NCBI RefSeq assembly: GCF_052057775.1
Contig: NZ_CP195121.1
Coordinates: 1,054,001 to 1,118,000 of the forward strand
DNA: 64,000 nucleotides
Source of the DNA: Methanococcoides sp052057775
GTDB taxonomy: Archaea > Halobacteriota > Methanosarcinia > Methanosarcinales > Methanosarcinaceae
Direction: 5' to 3'
Shown: in pieces, positions 50,224 through 59,956 of the stretch
Layout of the letters: the number at the start of each line of letters is the position of its first letter
Numbering within the stretch: position 1 is the stretch's first letter
Notes under the pieces: generated by a model
The model's input: the letters and a program-made list of their open reading frames with translations, nothing else
Told to the model about the DNA's origin: nothing
The model's database searches: none
Program-made: the position numbers and the translations under genes

Positions 50224-51528
50224 ATGGCTGATATCATAATAAAGAACGGTTATATTCTTACAATGGACCCATCCACGGACAACATCGAAAATGGTGTTGT
50301 TGTCATTGAGGATGGAAGGATAACGGATGTTTGCGAAAGTACGGAAGAGACTGCTGACACCGTAATTGATGCGCAGGGTGGTGTCGTGATGCCGGGTTTC
50401 GTGAACACCCACACCCATGCGGGAATGACCCTTTTCAGGGGGTATGCGGATGACCTTGCACTTTCAGACTGGCTTGAGAACCACATCTGGCCTGCAGAGG
50501 CTGAACTGCAAGCATCCGATGTTTATGCTGGTACCCGTCTTGCATGCCTTGAAATGATAAAAAGCGGTACGATCGCGTTTGCAGATATGTACTTCTTCAT
50601 GGATGAGGTCGGTAAGGTCGTTGAGGATTCCGGCCTTCGTGCTGCCCTTTCCTATGGTATGATCGAGCTGTGGGATGAGGAGAAAGGGAAGAGGGAACTG
50701 AAGGAGGGTAAATCCTTTGTTAATGATTGGAACGGAAAAGCAGATGGCAGGATCTCTGCAATGTATGGTCCGCATGCTCCGAACACATGCTCAAAGGAGT
50801 TCCTCATGAAGGTCAGGGAACGGGCTACAGAGGACAATGCTAAGATCCACATCCATGTGCTTGAGACCGAGGCCGAGCTGAACCAGATGAAGGAGCAGTA
50901 TGGTATGTGCTCCGTGAACATGCTGGACAGCATCGATTTCTTTGGTCCCGATGTGCTTGCCGCACATTGCATCTGGCTTTCTGATGGCGATATGGACATA
51001 CTCCGCAACAATAATGTCAATATCTCTCATAATCCTGTAAGCAATATGAAGCTGGCATCAGGTGTCGCTCCTGTTACAAAATTGCTTGAGCGTGGGGCAA
51101 ACGTCTGTCTTGGTACTGATGGCTGCGCTTCCAACAATAATCTTGATATGTTCGGTGAGATGAAGACTGCGGCGTTGTTACAGAAGGTCGATACCATGGA
51201 CCCTATGGCACTTCCTGCAAGGCAGGTGCTTGAGATGGCAACTGTCAATGGTGCAAAGGCACTTGACATCGACAGTGGAATGATAAGGAAAGGTTATAAT
51301 GCAGATGTCATTATTGTTGACATGAACAAAGCACATCTCAATCCATTGTATGACGTGCCTTCACACCTTGTATACTCTGCCGGAAGCAGCGATGTAAGGA
51401 CTACTATTGTTAATGGTAAAGTGCTTATGGATGATTACAAGGTCATTTGCATGGATGAGCAGAAGGTCATCGATGAGGCCCGGGATGCAGCAGCTGAACT
51501 GATATCCCGCGTAGATGCGAAGAAATGA
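50224..51528 (+). CDS. dadD: 5'-deoxyadenosine / S-adenosylhomocysteine deaminase
   Basis: 434 residues, amidohydrolase fold. VNTHTHAGMTLFRGYADDL holds the HxH metal pair, AHCIWLSDGD and GTDGCASNNNLD supply further ligands, and HIHVLETEAE the catalytic region. In methanogens this enzyme deaminates 5'-deoxyadenosine, S-adenosylhomocysteine and methylthioadenosine, clearing radical SAM and methyltransferase by-products. The neighbouring ahcY fits that. Confidence 0.88.
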   Translation: MADIIIKNGYILTMDPSTDNIENGVVVIEDGRITDVCESTEETADTVIDAQGGVVMPGFVNTHTHAGMTLFRGYADDLALSDWLENHIWPAEAELQASDVYAGTRLACLEMIKSGTIAFADMYFFMDEVGKVVEDSGLRAALSYGMIELWDEEKGKRELKEGKSFVNDWNGKADGRISAMYGPHAPNTCSKEFLMKVRERATEDNAKIHIHVLETEAELNQMKEQYGMCSVNMLDSIDFFGPDVLAAHCIWLSDGDMDILRNNNVNISHNPVSNMKLASGVAPVTKLLERGANVCLGTDGCASNNNLDMFGEMKTAALLQKVDTMDPMALPARQVLEMATVNGAKALDIDSGMIRKGYNADVIIVDMNKAHLNPLYDVPSHLVYSAGSSDVRTTIVNGKVLMDDYKVICMDEQKVIDEARDAAAELISRVDAKK

Positions 51529-51607
51529 GGTGGCTGTTCACTTATTGAATTGTTCATGCTATTCAGTACATTGACTATATATTACGCTTTAAGTTGGAGA
51601 TCCAAAT

Positions 51608-52843
51608 ATGAGTGAAAAAGAATTGATAGAATCCGGTGATATGAAGATCGCCTGGGTACGTAATCACATGCCAGTGCTGTCTATCATCAGGGAGAACTTT
51701 GAGCGCGAGCAGCCTCTTAAAGGGCACAGGATCGCAATGGCGCTCCATGTTGAGGCAAAGACCGCCGCTCTTGTCGAGACCCTTGCGATTGGTGGTGCAG
51801 AGGTTGCTATTACAGGCTGTAATCCTCTGAGTACACAGGATGATGTTTCAGCTGCCCTCAATACTAGGGACAACATCGAATGCTATGCAAAGTACGACTG
51901 CTGTGGCGATGAATATTATGAGGCCATTGATAAAGTGCTTGATATGAAGCCGGACATCACCATTGATGACGGCGCTGACCTTATCTTCAAGCTTCACACC
52001 GAGCGTCAGGACATGATTCCTGACATCCTTGGCGGATGCGAGGAGACCACAACAGGTATCCACAGGCTCAAGGCAATGGACAAGGACGGTGCCCTGAAGA
52101 TGCCTGTAATTGCTGTCAATGATGCAATGACCAAGTTCCTTTTCGATAACCGCTATGGTACCGGCCAGTCTTCCTGGGATGGTATCATGAGGACCACCAA
52201 CCTGCTTGTTGCAGGAAAGACCGTCGTTATCGGCGGATATGGCTGGTGTGGAAAAGGTGCGGCAATGCGTGCATCCGGACTTGGTGCTGATGTTATCGTG
52301 ACCGAGGTCGATCCTATAAGGGCACTTGAGGCGCGTATGGATGGTCACCGTGTAATGTCAATGACAGAAGCTGCAAAATATGGTGACATTTTTGTGACAA
52401 CTACAGGTAATGTGGATATACTTGCAAGAAAGCACTTTGAAGTAATGAAGGATGGTGCTATCCTCGCAAACTCCGGTCACTTCAATGTGGAGATCAACCT
52501 TGAAGATCTCACTGCAATGGCAGATACGATCAAGATCGTCAGGAACAACATCAAGGAATACAATGTAGGGGGCAGGAAGATCAATGTGCTTGCCGACGGA
52601 AGGCTTGTGAACCTTGCAGCAGGCGACGGTCATCCTGCAGAGGTCATGGACATGAGCTTTGCAAACCAGGCACAGTGTGTCAAGTACATTGCAGAGAACA
52701 AACTTGAGGCAGGGGTCCACCCGGTACCTCGCGACCTTGACCTTTATGTTGCTGAACTGAAGCTCAAGTCAATGGGCATAGAGATCGATGTACTTGAATC
52801 TCACCAGACCGAATACATGGAAGGCTGGGAGTGCGGGACATAA
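51608..52843 (+). CDS. ahcY: Adenosylhomocysteinase (or S-inosylhomocysteine hydrolase)
   Basis: 411 residues. GHRIAMALHVEAKTAALVETL, the NAD-binding VVIGGYGWCGKGAAMRASG and the substrate region DDGADLIF are clear. It splits S-adenosylhomocysteine, or in methanogens with DadD more likely S-inosylhomocysteine, to homocysteine. GGAG precedes the ATG. It completes the recycling of methyl-transfer by-products with dadD. Confidence 0.93.
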   Translation: MSEKELIESGDMKIAWVRNHMPVLSIIRENFEREQPLKGHRIAMALHVEAKTAALVETLAIGGAEVAITGCNPLSTQDDVSAALNTRDNIECYAKYDCCGDEYYEAIDKVLDMKPDITIDDGADLIFKLHTERQDMIPDILGGCEETTTGIHRLKAMDKDGALKMPVIAVNDAMTKFLFDNRYGTGQSSWDGIMRTTNLLVAGKTVVIGGYGWCGKGAAMRASGLGADVIVTEVDPIRALEARMDGHRVMSMTEAAKYGDIFVTTTGNVDILARKHFEVMKDGAILANSGHFNVEINLEDLTAMADTIKIVRNNIKEYNVGGRKINVLADGRLVNLAAGDGHPAEVMDMSFANQAQCVKYIAENKLEAGVHPVPRDLDLYVAELKLKSMGIEIDVLESHQTEYMEGWECGT

Positions 52844-53297
52844 TTGTCCTGCATATCTTTTTTGTTGAATAGATTTTCTGATAGGCTGTCAATAGCTCAT
52901 CTTTTTATTTGTTCTTTAATTTCTGTATGTTCTCTACACAGTAATGAGTCTGATATGTAAATATTCTGGCCATGGTCATCACATAATATATACTGCAGAT
53001 AAAAAGGTCAGCTTGTGGGAAGCATTCACTGGTAGTTTCAAAAAGAGGTCCGGGATATTTGCCCATATGTATGAGCCTGTAACTTTGAAAAAGTTGTGAA
53101 TTATATTATATATATCTATTGAATGGTATCCGTTGCTGTTATTGATGTATTGGCATATTCTTTTATATGTTCCGGGCATTTGTATCTTGGTCATAAGGTA
53201 AAGGGGCAGGATGATAGAAACTCTTATATACTATCAATCCATTGTAGTGCCGTCGTGGGAGACATGTAATATGTGGCACCCGACACTGTAACACACT
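52844..53297. other. Intergenic stretch before tRNA-Lys
   Basis: 454 bases with no convincing gene; a 71-codon minus-strand frame (52979-53194) has no ribosome site or recognisable product. TATA-like CTTATATACT at about 53222-53231 probably drives the tRNA, and the following GTGCCG...GTGGCAC arms (about 53248-53279) could form a leader hairpin. Confidence 0.4.
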
Positions 53298-53374
<77 letters not shown>

Positions 53375-53420
53375 GCAATCCGGGAATATTTTGCTTGCAT
53401 GTTTTTATGGAGGAATAAAT

Positions 53421-53657
53421 TTGAGTAAGTTCAGCCTGCTTGACCACGAATTAATCCCCAATCATGAGATTATGGATGAGGATGAACTAAGGACTGTCCT
53501 GAAGCACTATAATGTAGAGAGGGAGCAGTTACCAAAATTAAAAGTGACCGATCCCATCGCACAGGAAATTGATGCGATGCCAGGCGACGTTGTTAAGATC
53601 ACTCGCAAGAGTCAGACTGCAGGCGAAGCACTGTATTACAGATATGTAATAGAGTGA
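53421..53657 (+). CDS. rpoH: RNA polymerase subunit H (Rpb5-like)
   Basis: 78 residues from a TTG start with GGAGG 5 bases upstream (LSKFSLLDHELIPNHEIM). DELRTVLKHYNVEREQLPKL, then DPIAQEIDAMPGDVVKITR and the ending SQTAGEALYYRYV are the conserved core of archaeal RpoH and eukaryotic Rpb5 C-terminus. Opens the classic archaeal RNA polymerase and ribosomal protein gene string. Confidence 0.95.
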   Translation: MSKFSLLDHELIPNHEIMDEDELRTVLKHYNVEREQLPKLKVTDPIAQEIDAMPGDVVKITRKSQTAGEALYYRYVIE

Positions 53658-53840
53658 ACACGAGGTTTCAGATTTGAGACATTCCGTTTATTCTTTCTCT
53701 ACTTTTTTTGGCCGCTGCATGATGAATCTTCATAACATCACAGCCGGCCTAGTCAGTACTGTATCCATTCAGATGGATGCCGTTTATTATAATCATCTTA
53801 TTACTCCGAAATATCCAATTAACTAAAAGAGGGTGCTATC

Positions 53841-55487
53841 ATCGCATTAGATACAAGCATATTATCAGAGGCCTATTTTACAAAGGACAAGATTGTGCAG
53901 CATCACATTGACTCTTACAACAAGTTTCTCAAAAATGGTCTCCAGAAGATCATTGATGAGCAGGGTATAATCGAGACCGATCTTGAGGATATCTATGTTA
54001 AGCTTGGCAGGATAAGGGTGGAAAATCCGGTAGTTAAGGAAGCCGACGGTGCAATTGAGAAGTTGTATCCGAACGAGGCAAGGTTACGTAACCTTTCCTA
54101 TTCAGCTCCCCTTTTCCTGGAGATGTCTGTTGTACAGAATGGTGAGGAACAGGAGCCAAGGGAAGCCAAGATCGGCCAGCTTCCGGTTATGATCAAATCA
54201 GATATCTGTAATCTGGTTGGGATCCATGATTCTGAAATGATCCAGCACGGTGAGGATCCGCTTGATCCGGGAGGATATTTCATCGTCAATGGTACCGAGC
54301 GTGTTGTAATGACTCTCGAGGACCTTGCACCTAACAAGATCCTGGCAGAGTTCGGTGAACGCTATGGTGATATGATCGAGGTCGCAAAGGTCTTCTCCCA
54401 GAGGAGAGGTTACAGGGCACTTGTAGTTGTGGAAAGAGGCAGGAAGTCCCTTCTTGAGGTATCATTCCCATCCATTTCCGGTCGTATCAACTTCATCACA
54501 TTGCTGCGTGCCCTCGGGATCGAGACTGATGAGGATGTCGTAAAGGTAGTCTCCACTGACCAGGAGATCATGAAGTTCATGTTCGAGAATCTCGAAGAAG
54601 CTGAGGTACACACCATTGAGGATGCTATCGAGAAGATCGGTAGTCGTGTTGCATCAGGCCAGGCGAGGGAATATCAGATGAAGCGTGCAAACTACGTAAT
54701 TGACCGCTACTTGCTCCCACACCTTGGAAATGATCCTGCAGACCGGATCGCAAAGGCTCACTTCCTTGGAAGGATGGCTGAGTCATGCTTCGAACTTGCA
54801 CTTGGCAGGAGAAGTGCCGATGATAAGGACCACTATTCCAACAAGAGGCTAAAACTTACAGGCGACCTGATGGAAGATCTGTTCAGGGTAGCTTTCAACC
54901 GTCTTGCACGTGATGTGAAATACCAGCTCGAGAGGGCTAATATGAGGAACAGGGAACTTAATGTGGCAACCCTTGTGCGTGCCGATGTTCTTACTGACAG
55001 ACTCCAGCATCCACTTGCTACGGGTAACTGGGTAGGTGGAAGAAGTGGTGTATCACAGTTGCTTGACCGTACCGATTACATCTCAACACTCTCACACCTG
55101 AGACGTGTAATCTCCCCTCTGTCAAGAGCACAGCCTCACTTCGAGGCCCGTGACCTGCACCCGACACAGTGGGGAAGACTTTGTCCTTCCGAGACTCCTG
55201 AAGGTCCTAACTGTGGTCTTGTGAAGAACTTTGCCCAGATGGTCGAGCTCTCGACCGGTGAGGAGGATGTGAGTTCTGTCAAGAACATCCTGCATGGTAT
55301 CGGAGTGAACCCTGTTGAACTGTATGTTCCTGAAAAGGTACTTGATTATTCTTCCGATGTCATCTATGCAGAGGAACTTGATATTGTACCTGAGGATGTG
55401 ACTCATAAGGCAGAGGATGATTATCATGATTTTATGGATGAGAACATTGACCCCCTCGGCGATGATAAAATGGAGGTACTTGAATGA
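53841..55487 (+). CDS. rpoB2: RNA polymerase subunit B'' (N-terminal half of beta), apparent non-AUG start
   Basis: About 548 residues. The N-terminal part of the second-largest subunit: DSYNKFLKNGLQKIID, PGGYFIVNGTERVVM and the ending region SHLRRVISPLSRAQPHFEAR with the TQWGRLCPSETPEGPNCGLV fork motif. The first GTG in frame (53895) would cut off an ILSEAYFTKDKI segment that is conserved in homologs. Between the upstream stop (53820) and 53895 there is no ATG, GTG or TTG; the best site is ATC at 53841 (or 53838) after GGTG. Split from B', as usual in methanogens. Confidence 0.85.
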   Translation: MALDTSILSEAYFTKDKIVQHHIDSYNKFLKNGLQKIIDEQGIIETDLEDIYVKLGRIRVENPVVKEADGAIEKLYPNEARLRNLSYSAPLFLEMSVVQNGEEQEPREAKIGQLPVMIKSDICNLVGIHDSEMIQHGEDPLDPGGYFIVNGTERVVMTLEDLAPNKILAEFGERYGDMIEVAKVFSQRRGYRALVVVERGRKSLLEVSFPSISGRINFITLLRALGIETDEDVVKVVSTDQEIMKFMFENLEEAEVHTIEDAIEKIGSRVASGQAREYQMKRANYVIDRYLLPHLGNDPADRIAKAHFLGRMAESCFELALGRRSADDKDHYSNKRLKLTGDLMEDLFRVAFNRLARDVKYQLERANMRNRELNVATLVRADVLTDRLQHPLATGNWVGGRSGVSQLLDRTDYISTLSHLRRVISPLSRAQPHFEARDLHPTQWGRLCPSETPEGPNCGLVKNFAQMVELSTGEEDVSSVKNILHGIGVNPVELYVPEKVLDYSSDVIYAEELDIVPEDVTHKAEDDYHDFMDENIDPLGDDKMEVLE

Positions 55488-57298
55488 CTGAAACAAAGGT
55501 ATTCCTTGACGGAGAGCTTATCGGAACACATAACAATCCGGTGGAACTTGTTGAGGATATCAGGAAGCAGCGCCGCAGTGGACTGTTGTCTTCTCAGTTA
55601 AATGTAACACTTTATGAAGATATTCACGAAGTGATCATAAATTCGGATATGGGTCGCGCCAGAAGGCCATTGATCATTGTGGAGGACGGTATACCTCTGG
55701 TCACAGGCGAACATATCGAGAAGCTGGAGTCCGGTGAACTATCATTCCCTGAACTTGTGGCGCAGGGATGTATCGAGTATCTGGACGCTGAGGAAGAAGA
55801 GAACGCTTTCATTGGTCTTTATGAAGAAGACCTTACCCCAAAGCACACTCACCTTGAGATCGACCCTTCACTTATGCTTGGTATATGTACCGGAATGGTT
55901 CCATATCCGGAGCACAATGCATCTCCGAGGAACACTATGGGTGCAGCGATGATTAAGCAGTGTATTGGTGTATCCACCTCTAACCTTAAGCTCAGGCCGG
56001 ACACCCGTGCACATGTACTCCACTATCCTCAGAAAGCACTTACACGTACTCACACATGTGAGTCTATTCATTTCGATGACCGCCCTGCAGGACAGAATTT
56101 CGTTGTTGCTGTCATGTCATACGAAGGACACAACATTGAGGATGCGCTTGTCTTCAACAAAGGTTCCATTGAGAGGGGTCTTGGAAGAAGTCACTTCCTG
56201 AGGACATTCGAGGGAGAAGAACGCCGCTATCCTGGTGGGCAGGAGGACAAGTTCGAGATCCCTGACTCTGAGTTCAGGGGTGCCCGCAGTGCAGAAGCAT
56301 ATGCAAACCTTGACATCGACGGTCTTGTGAACCCTGAGACCATTGTAGGTCCTAATGATGTTCTTATCGGAAAGACAAGTCCTCCGAGGTTCCTTGAAGA
56401 GCAGTCTGATTTCGGTATCACCGTTGAGCAGCGCAGGGAAAGTGCAATTACCATGCGTTCCAACGAGAAAGGTATCGTGGACACTGTCATTCTGACCGAA
56501 TCCATTAATGGTACCCGTCTTGCAAAGGTTAAGATAAGGGACCAGAGGATCCCTGAGATCGGTGACAAGTTCGCATCAAGGCACGGTCAGAAAGGAGTTA
56601 TCGGTCTGATCGTTCCGTATCAGGATATGCCATTCACAGAATCCGGAATGGTGCCTGATCTTGTAATTAACCCACACGCTATCCCTTCACGTATGACCGT
56701 CGCTCACGTTCTGGAGATGATCGGTGGTAAGGTAGGTTCCATTGAGGGACGCCGTATCAACGGGACCGCTTTCTCAGGTGAGACCGAGGACGATATCCGT
56801 GAAGGCCTTAAGAAACACGGTTTCTCACACACGGGTAAGGAAGTATTCTCCGACGGTGTGACCGGAAAGAAGATCCAGGCAGATGTTTTCGTAGGTGTTA
56901 TCCTTTACCAGAAACTGCATCATATGGTTGCATCAAAGATACACGCCAGGTCAAGAGGTCCTGTACAGGTACTGACTCGCCAGCCAACAGAAGGACGTGC
57001 CCGTGAAGGAGGTCTCAGGTTTGGTGAAATGGAAAGGGATGTACTGATCGGTCACGGTGCTGCAATGACTCTCAAGGAGAGGTTGCTTGACGAGTCTGAT
57101 AAGGTAGTTGAGCTTGTCTGCGGACACTGTGGTATGATAGCTACCTTTGACAGGACACGTAATGTCAGGTATTGTTCGAACTGTGGTGCGGAAACTGATA
57201 TCCACCCGGTGGAAATGAGCTATGCTTTCAAGTTGCTCCTTGATGAGATCAAATCTCTGGGAGTTGCTCCAAGACTTAGACTTGATGATGCAGTCTGA
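55484..57298 (+). CDS. rpoB1: RNA polymerase subunit B' (C-terminal half of beta)
   Basis: 604 residues, overlapping B'' by 4 bases (ATGA). ALVFNKGSIERGLGRSHF, the KFASRHGQKGVIG active-centre segment, RQPTEGRAREGGLRFGEMER and the zinc site CGHCGMIATF...RYCSNCG are present. Confidence 0.97.
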   Translation: MTETKVFLDGELIGTHNNPVELVEDIRKQRRSGLLSSQLNVTLYEDIHEVIINSDMGRARRPLIIVEDGIPLVTGEHIEKLESGELSFPELVAQGCIEYLDAEEEENAFIGLYEEDLTPKHTHLEIDPSLMLGICTGMVPYPEHNASPRNTMGAAMIKQCIGVSTSNLKLRPDTRAHVLHYPQKALTRTHTCESIHFDDRPAGQNFVVAVMSYEGHNIEDALVFNKGSIERGLGRSHFLRTFEGEERRYPGGQEDKFEIPDSEFRGARSAEAYANLDIDGLVNPETIVGPNDVLIGKTSPPRFLEEQSDFGITVEQRRESAITMRSNEKGIVDTVILTESINGTRLAKVKIRDQRIPEIGDKFASRHGQKGVIGLIVPYQDMPFTESGMVPDLVINPHAIPSRMTVAHVLEMIGGKVGSIEGRRINGTAFSGETEDDIREGLKKHGFSHTGKEVFSDGVTGKKIQADVFVGVILYQKLHHMVASKIHARSRGPVQVLTRQPTEGRAREGGLRFGEMERDVLIGHGAAMTLKERLLDESDKVVELVCGHCGMIATFDRTRNVRYCSNCGAETDIHPVEMSYAFKLLLDEIKSLGVAPRLRLDDAV

Positions 57299-57310
57299 TG
57301 GTGATGCAAG

Positions 57311-59956
57311 ATGGATAATATGATACCTTCAATACCAAAAAGGATCGGTGCGATCAAATTCGGTCTGATTTCCCCTCGCGAAGTGAGGAAGATGAGTGTC
57401 ACATCGATCATAACTGCGGACACCTATGATGACGACGGTTACCCTATCGATATGGGACTTATGGACCTGCGTCTTGGTGTGATCGACCCTGGACTTAAAT
57501 GTAAGACCTGTGGCAGCCGCGCCGGAGAATGTCCAGGTCACTTCGGTCACATTGAACTTGTGGCCCCTGTGATTCACGTGGGCTTTAACAAGACTATCCG
57601 TAAGATCTTACGTTCAGTATGCTGCAAATGCAGTTCCCTTATGCTTGAGGAGAGCAAGAAGAGGGAATATCTCGAACAGCTTTCCAAATACAAGGACATG
57701 GGCCACCTCCCTGATGATGTCATCAATGATGTCTTTAAAGAGGCAAGGAAGCCAAAGGTCTGTCCTTACTGTGGCGAAACCCAGCTTGAGATCAAGTTCG
57801 AGAAGCCAAGTGAGTATATCGAGGATGGTCACAAGCTTACCCCTACCGAGATCCGTGACAGGTTCGAAAATGTCTCTGACGATGATATCCGTGTAATGGG
57901 AATGAACCCGGATACTGCCCGACCTGAGTGGATGATCCTTACAGTGCTTCCGGTCCCACCGGTCACAGTGAGACCTTCGATCACACTTGAGTCCGGTCAG
58001 AGAAGTGAAGACGACCTTACACACAAGCTTGTAGATATCATCCGTATAAACCAGCGTTTCCAGGAGAACAGGGATGCAGGTGCTCCACAGCTTATTATTG
58101 AGGACCTGTGGGAGCTGTTACAGTATCACGTTACAACTTATTTCGACAACGAAGTTTCAGGTGTACCACCTGCAAGGCACAGGTCGGGAAGGCCACTGAA
58201 GACACTTACCCAGCGTCTTAAGGGTAAGGAAGGGCGTTTCAGAGGCAGTCTTTCCGGTAAGCGTGTCAACTTCTCCGCACGTACGGTAGTTTCCCCTGAT
58301 CCAAACCTCAGTATCAATGAGGTCGGTGTGCCGATCGCAATTGCAATGCAGATGACCATCCCTGTGAGGGTCATTTCGAGGAACCTTGATCTGATGAAGG
58401 AGTACATACGCCGTGGAAAAGAGGTCCATCCAGGTGCTAACTATGTCATCCGTGACGATGGTCGCCGTATCAAGGTGACCGAGCTGAATGCCGAGGAGCT
58501 TGTGGAGAAAATTGAACCCGGATGGGTTGTCGAAAGGCAGATGCAGGACGGGGATATCGTTCTGTTCAACAGGCAGCCTTCTCTTCACAAGATGAGTATC
58601 ATGGCTCACCGTGTAAAGGTACTTCCAAACAAGACCTTCAAGCTCAATCCTGCAGTATGTCCGCCATACAATGCTGACTTTGACGGTGATGAGATGAACA
58701 TGCACGTGCTCCAGACTGAGGAATCCCGTGCAGAGGCAAGCATCCTCATGCAGGTGCAGGAGAACATCCTGTCCCCACGTTTCGGTGGTCCTATCATTGG
58801 TGGTATCCACGACCACATCTCAGGTCTGTTCCTTCTGACCAGAAATGAGAATTTCATCAGTAAGAACGATGCTCTGGAACTTCTCCGCAAGTCCGAGTTG
58901 CGTGAGTTGCCGGAACCTGCCGGACACCTGGAAAGTGGTGAACCATACTGGAATGGTAAGCAGATCTTCAGTCAGATCCTTCCTAAGGGACTTTATGTAG
59001 AGTTCCCTGCACAGGTATGTTACAAGTGCGAGACATGTAAGAAAAGTGAATGTGAGCATGATGCTTACGTTGTTATCGAAGACGGTGAACTCCTCAAAGG
59101 TACTATCGATGAACAGTCCATCGGTGCTTTCAAAGGTAAGATCCTTGATAAGGTTGTCAAGGAATTCGGAACCACTGCAGGTGCCCAGTTCGTGGATGAC
59201 TTCACAAGGCTTGCTATCAGGGGTGTCATGAAGACCGGACTGAGCTTCGGTATCAGTGATGAGGATATCCCAAGGGATGCCAAGGTCGAGATCGCAGCAA
59301 GGCTCAAGAGTGCCGAGGATGAAGTGGCTGCACTTATCCAGGCATATGAGGCAAAGGAACTTGAACCATTGCCAGGTAGGACACTTGCAGAAACGATCGA
59401 GATGAGGATCATGCAGACCCTGGGTAAGGCCAGGGATGACACCGGTAGGATAGCCGATAACCAGCTTGGTCTTGAGAACTCTGCGGTTATTATGGCAAGG
59501 TCTGGTGCTCGTGGTTCTATCTTGAACCTGACTCAGATGGCTGCCTGTGTCGGACAGCAGGCTGTTCGTGGTGAGCGTATCAGAAGAGGATATGCCGGAA
59601 GAACATTGCCTCACTTTGACAAGGGTGACCTTGGTGCAGATGCACACGGTTTCGTTAAGGCAAGTTACAAGAGCGGACTGAACCCTACCGAATACTTCTT
59701 CCACGCAATAGGAGGTCGTGAGGGTCTTGTAGATACTGCGGTACGTACTTCCCAGTCTGGTTACCTGCAGAGGCGTCTTGTTAACGCACTCCAGGACCTT
59801 GAGGTCCAGTATGACGGTTCCGTGCGTGAGACCAGAGGTGTAATCGTCCAGTTCAAGTATGGAGAAGATGGTATCGACTCCACAAAGAGTGATTACAGTA
59901 AGCCTGAGGCGATACACCGTGTTGTCAGGGCCGTTACAGGAAAGGAGGTGGCATGA
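57311..59956 (+). CDS. rpoA1: RNA polymerase subunit A' (N-terminal part of beta')
   Basis: 881 residues. Zinc sites CKTCGSRAGECPGHFGH and CPYCGETQ, the clamp region, and the catalytic metal loop NADFDGDEMNMH. GSILNLTQMAACVGQQAVRG is the bridge-helix area. Split from A'' at the standard archaeal position. Confidence 0.97.
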   Translation: MDNMIPSIPKRIGAIKFGLISPREVRKMSVTSIITADTYDDDGYPIDMGLMDLRLGVIDPGLKCKTCGSRAGECPGHFGHIELVAPVIHVGFNKTIRKILRSVCCKCSSLMLEESKKREYLEQLSKYKDMGHLPDDVINDVFKEARKPKVCPYCGETQLEIKFEKPSEYIEDGHKLTPTEIRDRFENVSDDDIRVMGMNPDTARPEWMILTVLPVPPVTVRPSITLESGQRSEDDLTHKLVDIIRINQRFQENRDAGAPQLIIEDLWELLQYHVTTYFDNEVSGVPPARHRSGRPLKTLTQRLKGKEGRFRGSLSGKRVNFSARTVVSPDPNLSINEVGVPIAIAMQMTIPVRVISRNLDLMKEYIRRGKEVHPGANYVIRDDGRRIKVTELNAEELVEKIEPGWVVERQMQDGDIVLFNRQPSLHKMSIMAHRVKVLPNKTFKLNPAVCPPYNADFDGDEMNMHVLQTEESRAEASILMQVQENILSPRFGGPIIGGIHDHISGLFLLTRNENFISKNDALELLRKSELRELPEPAGHLESGEPYWNGKQIFSQILPKGLYVEFPAQVCYKCETCKKSECEHDAYVVIEDGELLKGTIDEQSIGAFKGKILDKVVKEFGTTAGAQFVDDFTRLAIRGVMKTGLSFGISDEDIPRDAKVEIAARLKSAEDEVAALIQAYEAKELEPLPGRTLAETIEMRIMQTLGKARDDTGRIADNQLGLENSAVIMARSGARGSILNLTQMAACVGQQAVRGERIRRGYAGRTLPHFDKGDLGADAHGFVKASYKSGLNPTEYFFHAIGGREGLVDTAVRTSQSGYLQRRLVNALQDLEVQYDGSVRETRGVIVQFKYGEDGIDSTKSDYSKPEAIHRVVRAVTGKEVA

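Noticed and set aside
52979..53194. 71-codon minus-strand frame before tRNA-Lys
   Set aside because: No ribosome site, no recognisable features, lies in an AT-rich intergenic stretch.
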